NCBI GenBank assembly: GCA_039881145.1
Contig: JAYKKI010000016.1
Span: 6,163,001-6,227,000 of the forward strand
Reading direction: 5' to 3'
Length of the DNA: 64,000 nucleotides
DNA from: Druceiella hillmani
Taxonomy: Eukaryota; Arthropoda; Insecta; Lepidoptera; Hepialidae
This document shows positions 52,701 through 61,949 of the stretch, one piece after another; within the stretch, counting starts at the first letter, position 1, and every line of letters starts with the position of its first letter. The notes beneath the pieces were generated by a model. That model had not been told where the DNA came from, did no database searches, and worked only from the letters and a program-made list of their open reading frames with translations. The position numbers and the translations under genes are program-made.

Positions 52701-55154
52701 CATACGAAGATCGATACTTATACATTGATACGTCAAGTGAGTTTCTTTTTTTCCATTAATGAGCAGTAACCAAATCCTTTAATATATATCAAAGAATTCC
52801 AGCTAAAATAAGGGTTATGGTAAAGATAGTTTGATTTGCTGCCGTTCAGTTCTGTACATACATTTCATAGGTTAAAAAAATGTGTAACTTAGCAGATGTT
52901 AAATGGAAATTTATAAGGTTTTCATGTGTGTCACAATGTTAATGAGGAAGCTGGCTAATTCCTTTTACAAATTAAGCATTGGCTGTAGTGGTGTTAAGAA
53001 TTTTGTATAAACACAAAGAAGTAACAGCATTTTATGCCCTTTGTGAAAATGTGGCTGGCTCCAAATCATCAATCAATCATGATCATTGATAAAAATAGCT
53101 AACTGCAAAGAAACGGGAATTATTTTGTTTTAATGTATTGTAACGTCATAAAAATACAAAAAATATACAGTTATTTCTATATGTAATTTCCAGATTCGAG
53201 ATATATATTTACCAAAAGATAGATAGAGTTTCTATTCTGCTATTGTAAAATAGCATTGGAGATTGCTGTGATGTAGGGTAATGTCTCGGATTAGAAATTT
53301 GTCTTTTCCAAAATTTTGTTCTTTTATTCAAAAGTCAGACGCGGGGCATAGCATTCACGGTGCGATGTTAAAAATATATTTGCAAGGACCTTTTCAGCTG
53401 AGAAAATACCGGTTTGTTTGGATTCTCGTTTATCTGAGGAGTAGTAGCACGCTCAACTTTCATTATTATAAAAATTCATACAAAAACCTTTTATTCAGCC
53501 TACCAATATGTCAACAGCCATTTGCACATCTTGAAACTTCATTTGTGATTTTTGGTGAGAAAATGAAAAACTCATTTTGAAGAAATTTTTTGAAAGCCAA
53601 TATCATAAATAATGATTAACTTATACCGTCCTAGCTTATGTTGATTTGAGAAACAACTTCAGGAACTGTAATGTTCGAGAGGGCTGTGTACAATGCAAAT
53701 ATTCTCCTCAGTCACATTGGTCCTTGGGTAACATTGGTGACGATTTATTTTCAAGTGCTTCCCAACCTGTTAGTCTTATGTCTTTGTCTTAAGAATATTT
53801 GATACTCAGACTATGCATTGAGGCTTCTCAAAATCTCAGGTGGCTGTTCCTCTATCTTAACAAATTTAATAGTAATCTGTCACACAATGGATGGATATAC
53901 CTTTTCCTCTGATATTGTGATACTGATTGAGAGAAGCAGTAGTTTGAAGTCCCATATCGAGGGAATCTCCTTCAGGCGTCCCTACATATAATGTTCAGAA
54001 GCCCCGCTTCTCTCCATTCACCTTATGACATGTATTAAAATTCAGCATTATACTTTATTTAAGCTCGTATTAAAAAAATCTTTGTTAATATGAAATAAAA
54101 GTGTTGGTTGTTGAAGGGTGCAGGTACGAAGGTCAAGGCGTTGTAAGGTTTATTTCTCATTCAAAAGGTAGCAACTTTTTTTCTTTGGATTCCTCTCAAA
54201 AATATAAAATGAAAATAATCTAACATTTTTTTATTTGGAGAAATAATTTATTTTTCAATAATAAAATATTATTTTTATTTTCAACATTTTCTCAATCATA
54301 ATTACATTATCATAAACAGAAGTTCTGGGAACAAAAAGCTCAAGAAAAACATCAAAAACCAATAAGGGTTCCACTGCTTCACAGTGTTATTGTTTTGATT
54401 GTGACATGTGACGTCTTATGCACTCCAGTATGCTTAAACCCTGCGTTGAATTTAAAGTGACGTAACTTCAGAAGAGGATGATATATGAAAAAATTTTATT
54501 GATTCTAATTATTGTATTTTGTACTCAGAAACTTTAGAAGCCATAGAGCAATGTGAATAAATGATTAATGATTTATTGACAAATAAACAACAGAATTTGC
54601 CCGAAACAAACAATTTATTGATTGTATAAGTTATATTTAAATTAGTTGAGTTACTGTAGTAATTTTATCAACTTTGATATCAAATTTACCTTATTCTTTT
54701 AGATCATTTCAAATTATTGATTTAATCTTGGTCTCATTTTTCCAAAATGTTTATTGTGTCGGTTACCCAACTGATAAACCTGTATAGACTGATGTGATAG
54801 ACTCTGAGTAAAATATTATCTTAGAACCATTGTGTAATTTTTCTGGAATATTCGCAATAATTAAAATATTAGAGTATTATTATAGTAGTATTATTTAGTT
54901 TTTTAATAAAAAAGACTTGAGAAAGAATGCAGTTTTTCTTACCAATGTATTTTTATCGTTACAAACATTTCACTCTTGTTTCCTCTTTGATCATAAATAA
55001 AAAAGAGTGGTTGTTAAGAATGTAGTGGTATATTGATTTGATTTTATTTCAGTTTGAGCAAACGCTCTTGGTGACAGAAACCGGATGCGACATTTTAACT
55101 CAGAGAGCCACTGGAAGACCACATTTCATGGACCAATTGGCGAAGGCTTCCTAG
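37086..55154 (+). CDS. Metap1: Methionine aminopeptidase 1 (six exons)
   Basis: Removes the initiator methionine from nascent cytosolic proteins at the ribosome; metal-dependent M24 family. Joined exons 37086-37245, 37467-37737, 40215-40386, 41784-42078, 46911-47047 and 55053-55154 give 378 residues, against about 386 in human METAP1. The N-terminal C6H2 zinc finger uses C7, C12, C20, C23, C34, C38, H46 and H50. The pita-bread catalytic domain has substrate His192 (CHGIPD) and metal ligands D209, D220, H283 (CGHGIH), E316 (TIEPM) and E347 (AQFEQ). All five introns are GT-AG and the phases agree. The start at 37086 (MAALGMCET) was chosen for its A at -3 and G at +4 and alignment with other METAP1 N-termini. 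An in-frame ATG at 37068 would add six residues. The gene appears intact. Confidence 0.97.
37467..37737 (+). CDS. Metap1: Metap1 exon 2
   Basis: Completes Lys54 (A|AG) and runs to the first two bases of Arg144. It holds the [15 protein letters not shown] linker, typical of METAP1, and the first catalytic helix ([20 protein letters not shown]). Acceptor TATTTTTCAG|AGGGC: using the first AG keeps the frame, the second would break it. Donor CCAG|GTTCGT. Confidence 0.96.
37851..38310 (+). other. Unidentified coding-like fragments in intron 2
   Basis: Two stretches look more protein-like than their surroundings. One is at about 37851-37945 ([18 protein letters not shown]). The other is at about 38167-38307 ([20 protein letters not shown] and then [18 protein letters not shown]), which ends at TAA. 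They are in different frames, separated by A/T-rich DNA with stops. I do not recognise the protein. They could be pieces of a processed pseudogene or of an unknown transposon. They cannot be METAP1 exons, because exons 2 and 3 join in phase and match the family without a gap. Confidence 0.35.
38580..39650 (+). pseudogene. LINE (non-LTR) reverse transcriptase relic
   Basis: Conceptual translation with stops and frameshifts gives RT blocks in order: [18 protein letters not shown] (about 38685), [12 protein letters not shown] (38765), a short block [18 protein letters not shown] near 39000, then [16 protein letters not shown] and [16 protein letters not shown] (39160). The catalytic [12 protein letters not shown] lies at about 39290. 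[10 protein letters not shown] and EIKTCIKI follow near 39490-39560. The YADD box is intact but the frame is broken before and after it. The thumb-like YLGTW segment is typical of insect endonuclease-RT elements. No endonuclease domain was seen. Sense orientation within METAP1 intron 2. Confidence 0.88.
40215..40386 (+). CDS. Metap1: Metap1 exon 3
   Basis: Completes Arg144 and runs to Gln201. Holds the [20 protein letters not shown] segment and CHGIPD with substrate-binding His192. Acceptor TTTGCAG|AGTG, donor TTGCAG|GTTTGT. The intron begins after the complete codon Gln201. Confidence 0.96.
40609..40745. repeat. (TA)n/(CA)n compound microsatellite
   Basis: TA run to 40680, TACATA words, a second TA run and a CA run at 40720-40740, in METAP1 intron 3. 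Confidence 0.95.
40765..40985 (+). repeat. Dispersed intronic repeat, copy 1
   Basis: Shares about 200 bp with 42940-43135: TTTTCAATATTAGTCAAGTT, GAAG..GCACC/ACACC..ATTACAAT and the AGCTATACAAACATTAAATA and CTTAGCACTAATCTAAGTGA blocks. Same orientation as the second copy. Likely a short non-autonomous element; no family recognised. Confidence 0.65.
41784..42078 (+). CDS. Metap1: Metap1 exon 4 (metal ligands D209, D220, H283)
   Basis: Begins at Asp202 in phase 0 and ends one base into Lys300. Holds [20 protein letters not shown] with both catalytic Asp ligands, the [14 protein letters not shown] helix ([19 protein letters not shown]) and the [10 protein letters not shown] histidine ligand. 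Acceptor ATTCCAG|GATGG, donor GCCA|GTAAGT. Confidence 0.97.
42940..43135 (+). repeat. Dispersed intronic repeat, copy 2
   Basis: Second copy of the 40765-40985 repeat, in intron 4, clearly diverged (about 75-80% alike by eye). No coding potential. Confidence 0.6.
43600..44373 (+). pseudogene. LINE 3' end with simple-repeat tail
   Basis: Broken frame reading [16 protein letters not shown] near 43638, then a run with stops, then [20 protein letters not shown] and [18 protein letters not shown] at about 43900-44080. These are the C-terminal blocks of insect LINE reverse transcriptases, which end close to the 3' UTR. About 280 bases further the copy ends in AATAAATAAATAAATA (44356-44371), a LINE-type tail. 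It is 5'-truncated, as is usual, and in sense orientation in intron 4. It is a different family from the intron 2 relic. Confidence 0.8.
44398..45020 (+). mobile_element. piggyBac-like non-autonomous element with TTAA duplication
   Basis: Flanked on both sides by TTAA (44398-44401 and 45017-45020), the piggyBac target duplication. The ends are inverted repeats: left TTAACCATTTCAGTGCCAAAG, right read inward TTAACCGTTTTAGTGCCATGG. A further internal inverted pair (GCGCCATCGCGCTCG and GCGCGATGGTGCTCG) lies at 44428-44475. The interior encodes a transposase N-terminus-like acidic stretch at about 44620-44820 ([30 protein letters not shown]) with no catalytic domain. This is a deletion derivative of an autonomous piggyBac element, inactive alone. 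Confidence 0.85.
45021..46900. other. Intron 4 remainder, no recognised feature
   Basis: A/T-rich intronic sequence. No transposon end, tandem repeat or coding frame was recognised between the piggyBac element and exon 5. A weak direct doublet TTGATTCAATAATTTATTGAATCAAATATAG near 45330 forms a small inverted repeat. Confidence 0.45.
46911..47047 (+). CDS. Metap1: Metap1 exon 5 (metal ligand E316)
   Basis: Completes Lys300 (A|AA) and ends at Gln345 in phase 0. Holds [18 protein letters not shown] with Glu316 and the [20 protein letters not shown] segment. Acceptor TGTTTTTAG|AAAAC, donor GCGCAG|GTAAAT. Confidence 0.97.
47417..47520 (+). mobile_element. Possible pogo/Tigger-type element end
   Basis: TA followed by CAGTCTGCTCTTGCTATTCG, then GGCTGTGAATATTG and GAATAGCGAAAGG. 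Pogo/Tigger elements begin TA-CAGT and often have the plan 'TATTCG...GAATA' in their subterminal region. No matching right end was found, so this is a weak call. Confidence 0.35.
48827..50676 (-). pseudogene. Transposase-like gene, broken
   Basis: Minus-strand ATG at 50676 opens a Lys-rich N-terminus ([12 protein letters not shown], then [16 protein letters not shown]) with one in-frame TAG. Frameshifted pieces follow: [16 protein letters not shown], a [23 protein letters not shown] stretch, and [20 protein letters not shown] at 49765-49962. The best segment, 49118-49744, has [43 protein letters not shown] and [13 protein letters not shown]. The C-terminus (48827-49084) has [18 protein letters not shown] and ends [11 protein letters not shown]. 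This domain order is known to me from unnamed arthropod proteins thought to be transposon-derived, with Asp residues of VDFSEN and MSDGPATQ as likely catalytic sites. It has at least three breaks and is probably dead. The family has no name I can give with confidence. Confidence 0.7.
51018..51250 (-). other. Possible 5' non-coding exon of the transposase-like gene
   Basis: The minus strand has a consensus donor CCTCTG|GTAAGTAA (exon ends 51018) and, 320 bases on, an acceptor TATGTTACAG (exon resumes at 50696), 20 bases before the ATG at 50676. The exon region is richer in G/C (ACGCCATTTTG, GTCGCAACGACATACAG). This suggests an original promoter and leader intron. Inferred from signals only. 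Confidence 0.45.
51420..55050. other. Intron 5 remainder, no recognised feature
   Basis: About 3.6 kb of A/T-rich intron before the last METAP1 exon. The 99-codon open frame at 53281-53580 has no recognised motif and no codon-like composition. No tandem repeat or transposon end was seen. Confidence 0.5.
55053..55154 (+). CDS. Metap1: Metap1 exon 6 and stop
   Basis: Residues 346-378 then TAG. Starts [19 protein letters not shown] with metal ligand Glu347 and ends [13 protein letters not shown]. Acceptor TTTTATTTCAG|TTTGAG in phase 0. It is separated from exon 5 by an 8-kb intron. Other METAP1 proteins I recall have His after this Glu (FEH); here it is Gln. Confidence 0.96.
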   Translation, partial: FEQTLLVTETGCDILTQRATGRPHFMDQLAKAS

Positions 55155-55199
55155 TTTCGGTAACGACGGACATTCTCTATACAATCTGTTTACCTAAGG

Positions 55200-55205
55200 A
55201 ATAAA
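55200..55205 (+). terminator. Metap1 polyadenylation signal candidate
   Basis: AATAAA 46 bases after the stop. A second AATAAA at 55421-55426 is an alternative. Which one is used cannot be told from sequence. Confidence 0.5.
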
Positions 55206-55439
55206 TGTGAAGAATCTGGACATTGCCCTCTGTTACCTCGTCTCCTAATTGAATCACAGATTCCATTAACTACAAGATATATTATGTAAACAATGTTATA
55301 GTAACTTAAATTGTTAATTTTTAAATAGGTGTACATAATGAACTACAAAAATATAACAAATGAAAACAGTATGTAACTTTTTATTTTAACTTTCAGTTAA
55401 TTTCATATACGTAATTAGTAAATAAACCAAATTAACTGA

Positions 55440-56740
55440 TTACAAGTAAAACCTATAAACTTCTTTTGTTTATAAACAAAAACTGAGATAGCCTATGTCT
55501 GTCTGCTTAACCTCTATAGTAACATAATAGTCACCTATTTAACTCGAAAATAATTCAAGATTTCTCTAAAAGAATTTTGTCAGTTCTTACTTAAAAAACA
55601 CTTTGATTTCTTAATATCTTTTAAGGTAAACAAAGAATATCTAGAAATTATAGTTTTTGGATAACAGAATAAATTTTAGATTGTTGTACCCATGTCTGCA
55701 ATTTATCTTTTAAGCCTGCAAAGAAAGTGCCTTTTCTAAAAAATTTTTATGAACTATAACACTGTGTAATGAACAATGAGAAAAAATTAAATTGAACTGA
55801 TTTCACTGGTGAAAAATAAAAAAAATAAAATTGTGTTGATTTATCTCGTATTTTGAATAATATTCAGAAAATGAAAATTAGATTTATTCTTTATTTTCCT
55901 TCATATGAAAATTTCACGCAAGTCTCAAATTTTTATTACCACACATTTTAAATAAACTTGTTACGATTGCAACAATATTAACAACCAATTGAGAACATTT
56001 GCTTAATAGTATCATGCCATACTTGTTCTACAGCTTGGCTTAAACAAGTATTGTTATGATGATTTAATTTTACGAGGATGTTTCTTACGATTTTTGCAAT
56101 CAGGCTATATAATAGTAAAGAAAATTGATTACATTAAGAGTATAAAAACATAAAAATAAAAAATTTGTTCCTTACAGCAGTTTCGCAACTAAACCTATTA
56201 ACTGTTCACGATGAAATTTGAAAATTGTCACTTTATTATGAATAACTCTAGCCTTTTAATTTTTTTTGCAGTCTCAAAATTCAGGGTAGTTTATATAAAA
56301 AAAGTAGAAAATGAGATTTCCCAAAAACGGATAAACATTTTTTGTTTTCATTTCTACACATTATTAGTACTTATACTCGGTATAATATAATTTGTTTCCT
56401 TGTGAAAAATCAGTTTAGAATTATTGCTAATAATCTATGGTATTCCGTTCATGAGAAAATAAAGGCAATAAAATAAATGTAAGGCTCCATCCCGATTTGA
56501 AATTTTTTGTTTCAACAAAATATCAATAGTATGTGATGCGGTTGCCCGATTGCCTTCAAAATTATAGAAGCCCATCGAGTGTATCGATGTAGATGGCCAA
56601 TGTCCTAATATCTTTGTGAATAAAATAATCTTGGTACTTTGTAATTATTTGTTGCGTTAATGACAATATGCGAGATTCCACTTTATATTGTAAATAAACA
56701 AATACTATTTAAGAACATTACAATAATACATCCGTAAGTA
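55440..56740. other. Intergenic, no recognised feature
   Basis: A/T-rich DNA downstream of METAP1. Nothing beyond short A/T runs was seen. Confidence 0.5.
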
Positions 56741-56879
56741 AGTCAAGGGTGGGTCAAAAAGTTCACAGAATGGAGGGGATTGTGTAAGTGTGGTTTGCTT
56801 ATTCGCATAGTTGCTAATGAGCAACTCATTACGAGTATATGTACCAAGTTTCAGTTTAATTGTGACATTCAGCTTAATC

Positions 56880-57730
56880 ATTAACCTGTCAGCCATCATT
56901 GCTCAAGCAACAACTGGAAGATATCATTGAGCTGCCTTCAAATTTCTGACATAGCAAAGACCAGAAGTCGTATTGAATGACATATTATCGGTTTATGGGG
57001 CCACTTGCCTTAGTGAAATCATGATTTACAAATAGCATAATCTCTTCAGACAAAGTAGAGATTTGATCCAAGACAACATGAGCTCAGGATGGCCAATCAA
57101 GGCCACTTCAAAAAGTGGAAAAACTTGTATTGGAGGAGCATTTAAGAGAAATGGTTGTAGTATCTTCTACAACTGTTTTGAATATTCTTTATAAAAGTCA
57201 GTGCAAGATGAGTGCTGAAATGCTCACGCCGCCACAAGAGCAACAGATCAAGTATTCACGTAACTTTAGATCTCTGTAAAAGGGGATAAGGATGAAATTT
57301 TGAGCCGAATTTAAGGGTGATGAAACTTAGCTTTATCACTATGAGCGTGAATCCAAGCAGGAGTCCATGCAATGGCTTAAAAATGGTACCCCAGCCTCTA
57401 AGAAGTTCAAGGTGTCGCAACCGGCCAGAAAAATCATGACAAATATTTTCTGAAAGGGTAGCTTGCTTATTGATATCAAAGATACGGGTGTCCGTATAAG
57501 GAAGAATACTACACTAGTCTACTGGAGCAGGTTAAAGAATCATTGAAGTAGAAAAGGCGAGGGAAAATAGTGAAAGGTTTACTACTGCTTTTGCACGGCA
57601 ATGCACAAAAACTGTGTTGCGATGGCTGCCCTTCACTAGTACGGCTTTCAAATATTACAACACTCGCCTTACAGCCCAGGCTTAGCCCCTACCATGTTTT
57701 TTTTACCTTCCTTCCACCCCATGTCTTCAG
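56880..57730 (+). pseudogene. Mariner transposase relic
   Basis: The broken plus-strand frames read, in order, DLIQDNMSSGWPIKATSKSG-like linker sequence (about 57065), TTVLNILYKSQCKMSAEML (57165), DET-LYHYERESKQESMQW near 57315, and NGTPASKKFKVSQPARKIM. LHGNAQK near 57590 and QHSPYSPGLAPTMFF (57655-57705) follow. These are the mariner landmarks: the GDETW..YY.PE..Q..QW block with the first catalytic Asp, the HDNAPAH block and the HPPYSPDLAP block. At least five stops and frameshifts are present. The third-Asp block reads SPGLAP, with Gly for Asp. It is dead. A GTGGGTCAAAAAGTTCACAG stretch at 56751 may be near the 5' end. Confidence 0.88.
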
Positions 57731-57759
57731 TCCTCTTATATACACCACGTAAACTATTA

Positions 57760-60700
57760 TAGGAAGAAAATTTAGAATCAAATGCCATTCTTACTAACAA
57801 ATATGTAGAATATAAAAGGAATTTTGTTTATTTGTATTTTTTTTATTCAATACATTCATATATGCAAAATGTAATTTTCTAGAAGACTATACAAGTATGC
57901 GTAATATATCAGTATAATTTGTTTTATTACATTTCATACAATTTCATTATGTATTTGTTTGTCAAAAATTCTCATAAAGATTTTTTCTCTTTCCACTGGT
58001 TTTTGCTGTTAATTTTATTATTTAAACTTAATGGTGAAGGTTTATAAAATATTCTTTCCCACTTGTTTGGCACATTACACTATAAAGCAGAATTTTTTGT
58101 AAATAGGATTCAGAATGTTCGCAGAAGGGTTGTTAAATAAAGAAATGTACAATACGTTTACAATTTTATATTTGTAATAAAAATAAATATACTAACAATT
58201 TTGGTGTAATATTAATTTATTATTTTAAAGCTATACTTAAAAATATATGTTTTAATAAATATCATGCTCCATTATCATATTTTCAAAGATGTGCTAAAGT
58301 GGAATTTTTCATGTAATTGGTTACTCTTTTAGCTGATTTTAAGGTAGAACGTCGCCATAAATATTTATTTTTTTATTACAAGCTTAGCATAGAAATCTCA
58401 AAATATATTTAGTAACGTTTACTTAACCTTTAATTGTTTATTATATCCCAATCAAATTCCATACGAAACTACTCTAAAACTCGCAAAAATTATTTTGTAT
58501 ATTTAGGTGTAATGAAGGATAGAATAGAAATTTAATACAACAATTGTTAACGAGATGTGAATCTTCTGTCATTGAAACTTAATAAAAACAATCAGAAAAA
58601 TAGTCCAGATTTTAAACACAAAAAGAAAATTTAAAACCTCAAACCAGAAATACTTTTGGTATATTAGCTTTCTCTCATGGTATATTAATTTTTTATTAAC
58701 TTCTTAAAGTAATTTTTTATCAATGTTTAAACAGTTCATTAAAAATATTTCGAATTTTTATATTAAACTAAAGCAATAAAAGTATTTTGTCTTTAATCTG
58801 TTGACTGTTTTTGGTCTGCGATAAATGCGTCACAGTTATTAACAACCTTAGAATAATAGGTACTCCAGAAGGCGAAAATACACGTGACAGTGTGTCCACA
58901 AAAACTATGCATAAAATGCGTAGTATCAAAACGTGGTTGTCAGTGGCAGTCTTAACACAACATAGAACGGTCGTGTGGTTTGTATGTGACAACATCGCTT
59001 AATATACCGGTTTATGCCATTCTCACCTGTAAAAATATCATTGGGCCGCAAAAGAAACAAATAGGTGTTACTTTTCGCACGTAAATACTATTACTTAATT
59101 TTGATTTTCAACTAACTATGCAATTTTAAAATATCGAAGAAGATTATTATTAACAGAAGCGCGCCATTTTCGTGGATTACCTCTTAAAAAATTGTTTACC
59201 CAAATTAAAACGTCTTAATTGCTTGATACTGAAAAATGTAAAATTTAATTTGTTAAAAAATCGGGATTTGGGAGATGTTGGAAAATTTGTTGTAACATTT
59301 AAAATTTCCGTTACCAAATTCAATTTCAGAATATTTTACCTATTGCATATATAATCATTCTATGTAGGATTATAGACATGCGAAAGAACAAATGTTACAT
59401 TCATTAATTTTCGCTGTCTTTAACATTCTCAAAATGTGAATCGATAGTATTTAAAATAAGTAGGAATTTTATTACAAAATTGAACGCTAATTAATATAAA
59501 CAATTTTTTCTTCCCATTTTGAATTGATTTAGTACGGGACTGATTTTTCAAATTTTTATAGCTGACTTTTAACCCCTCTTTATACCTTAAGACACTAAGT
59601 ATTAACAAAAAAAAGCAAAAAATTATAGACGAAAGTACCGAAATAATTTTGTGGGTTAATGTGTACACACACTCGCACACACACACACACACATATTTAA
59701 TGACAATGTATTTTAATACTCATTTTAATTAACAAAATTGTAAAATGTGTAAATCAAATGGTAAAATGTGATCGGAATAAACATTTTAGAAATTTAACAT
59801 GACTTCAAACAATACACCACATAAACCGATGCAAATGTGTATCATACTACCGCATCACATATATTTATATGCGTCGATTTCCCAGAGTTAGAGGGTAAAA
59901 TTATTTTGCTGGTAAAGATTTATATGTATGCGCCTTCTGGATTACACTATATTCTAAGTTAACAACATTATTCATATTTCACATTAAGCAAAATTGAATA
60001 CAGTACGTATGTGGACAAATAACCTCAGGGAAACATGCTTGCTGTATTTTTTGAAGATGTTATAATAACAATAAACATGCTCGATTAGTCTTTTAAGATT
60101 TTCTATTCATTATCATTGGTACTTTTTTAATTTGCAATATATTCATTATTATAAAAATAGTTGTTCTCTTGTATATACCGTATAAGAAATTCCAATGGTA
60201 TATAAACAACACCGCTTTCCGTCACTTGAACATACTCGTATTTAATTATGATTTTCTAATTTTTTTTAATTGCCATATGATAAACCAAATTGGGAAATAT
60301 GAAAAAAATTCTTAGGATTCAGTCTCTTACTTTTGAATAAATATTTAAATATAATTTAAAGTTATTTTTACAGAATATTTGTTTTCTATTGCTAACTTGA
60401 AAAATATTTTTTTTGTCTCATCCATAATATTCAATTAATAAAATTCATTCTGATTTAGTCTGAATTCAATTACTTGATTGAACAAATATATATAAATTAG
60501 CAAATTTTAAATTTTTTATTGAGTATCCTACCTGGATGACCCAAATAGCTCAACATCTTTGCTTTAGATATTGTTTTAGTTAGGGCGCATCTCTCTTTGA
60601 AATTTCTTTGTCTAGCAGTTGAAATGTGAATTACCAAAAAATAAATAATATCTATGGGCTTGAAATAACAACAGAATTTAGATAATTACCTTAGTTACTA
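57760..60700. other. Intergenic between convergent genes
   Basis: A/T-rich sequence with no supported gene. A short stretch of more balanced composition lies at 58800-59000 with overlapping open frames on both strands (58811-59002 and 58768-58995), but neither has a recognised motif. One CA microsatellite is present. Confidence 0.5.
59666..59693. repeat. (CA)n microsatellite
   Basis: ACACACACTCGCACACACACACACACACA-type run of about 28 bases. Confidence 0.9.
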
Positions 60701-60775
60701 ATATTTTAAATAAACTGTAACAATATTTTTGAGGTACAACAAGTTAACATGACGGTAGAATAACCATTGTTGTCA

Positions 60776-60994
60776 TTACTTTTCCATTCCTATCAATGTC
60801 TCCAATTCATGAAGTTTCGGTCGGAGTTTTAGTCCAAATTCACTGATTTGGTTGATCCCTGATCCGAAAGAAATTCCAGGTACGGTTTTGTATCCTCCAC
60901 TAGATTTCCAATCTTCATGGTAGTACGGGTTTGAGCTTGAAAAGGTTTTAACGCCTCCGACATTAGTATCAGCTACCGAATAAATGGTTTCATC
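60776..60994 (-). CDS. Last exon of unrecognised minus-strand gene
   Basis: Minus-strand exon of 72 codons plus TAA (stop at 60778-60776). It starts DETIYSVADTNVGGVKTF, continues SSSNPYYHEDWKSSGGYKTV and PGISFGSGINQISEFGLKLR, and ends HELETLIGMEK. The acceptor on the minus strand is TCGTTTTACCAG|GATGAA. It is in phase 0 and so joins the phase-0 donor at 63536. The base composition (more G/C than the flanks) and codon-like third positions support real coding. I do not recognise the protein family. The gene converges on METAP1. Confidence 0.75.
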   Translation of the reverse strand, partial: DETIYSVADTNVGGVKTFSSSNPYYHEDWKSSGGYKTVPGISFGSGINQISEFGLKLRPKLHELETLIGMEK

Positions 60995-61449
60995 CTGGTA
61001 AAACGAAGTTATTTATCAAAACAAAAATCATTTTAAGAAAGTTTAGTAATTGATGAGTAATATTTTCAAAAACCTATGTTACCAGAAAATTTTTCTTTAA
61101 GCTCTGAAATAAATATAGTCTATGGCTTCTGAAAAGTGAACGAATTGTGACATAACGCATATAACCAGGTAAGATCGGATAAGTTATTAATACAACAAAG
61201 ATTGACTTTAAACAACAGAAAGAACATAGGTAAGTAGTAAGGAATAAAGAAATGTCAAAAGAGGTAGGCATGGCAATTGCTAAAGGTTTTTTCCCTTCAT
61301 TGGTAGTGCAATAAATTTTCAAATTCCAATTGGTAAACTTCAGTAAGCTATGTAATAAATACGTTGAAAAAAATTTATTTTAAATTGGATATAAACTTCT
61401 ATAGAGGTAAAAATAGCAGGTGTGAGGAGTGGCTAATGAGTAACTTACT

Positions 61450-61945
61450 TATACAGTGACAGAAATATTAGTTGTGTCAGATTCTCTGTTTAGCATGTGT
61501 TACAACTACCCTATTAATACAGTGACATAAATATTTATTGTGTAGGATTCTCTGTTTAGCATGTGTTACAACTACCCTATTAATACAGTGACATAAATAT
61601 TTGTTGTGTCAGATTCTCTGTTTAGCATGTGTTACAACTACCCTATTAATACAGCGACATAAATATTTGTTGTGTCAGATTCTCTGTTTAGCATGTGTTA
61701 CAACTACCTTATTAATACAGTGACATAAATATTTGTTGTGTCAGATTCTCTATTTAGCATGTGTTACAACTACCCTATTAATACAGTGACATAAATATTT
61801 GTTGTGTCAGATTCTCTGTTTAGCATGTGTTACAACTACCCTATTAATACAGTGACATAAATATTTGTTGTGTCAGATTCTCTATTTAGCATGTGTTACA
61901 ACTACCCTATTAATAAAGTGACATAAATATTTGTTGTGTCAGATT
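61450..61945 (+). repeat. 66-bp tandem repeat, ~7.5 copies
   Basis: ATGTGTTACAACTACCCTAT recurs every 66 bases (61495, 61561, 61627 and on). Copies are nearly identical, with single changes such as CTGTTTAG to CTATTTAG and ACAGTG to ACAGCG. It lies in the intron of the minus-strand gene. The period is a multiple of three, but the position between two in-phase exons argues against coding. Confidence 0.95.
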
Positions 61946-61949
61946 ACCG

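Noticed and set aside
53281..53580. 99-codon open frame in METAP1 intron 5
   Set aside because: No recognised motif and no splice or composition support. Probably a chance open frame.
58768..59002. Overlapping open frames on both strands in a slightly G/C-richer patch
   Set aside because: No motif, no splice signals linking it to a gene, and symmetric open frames suggest chance.
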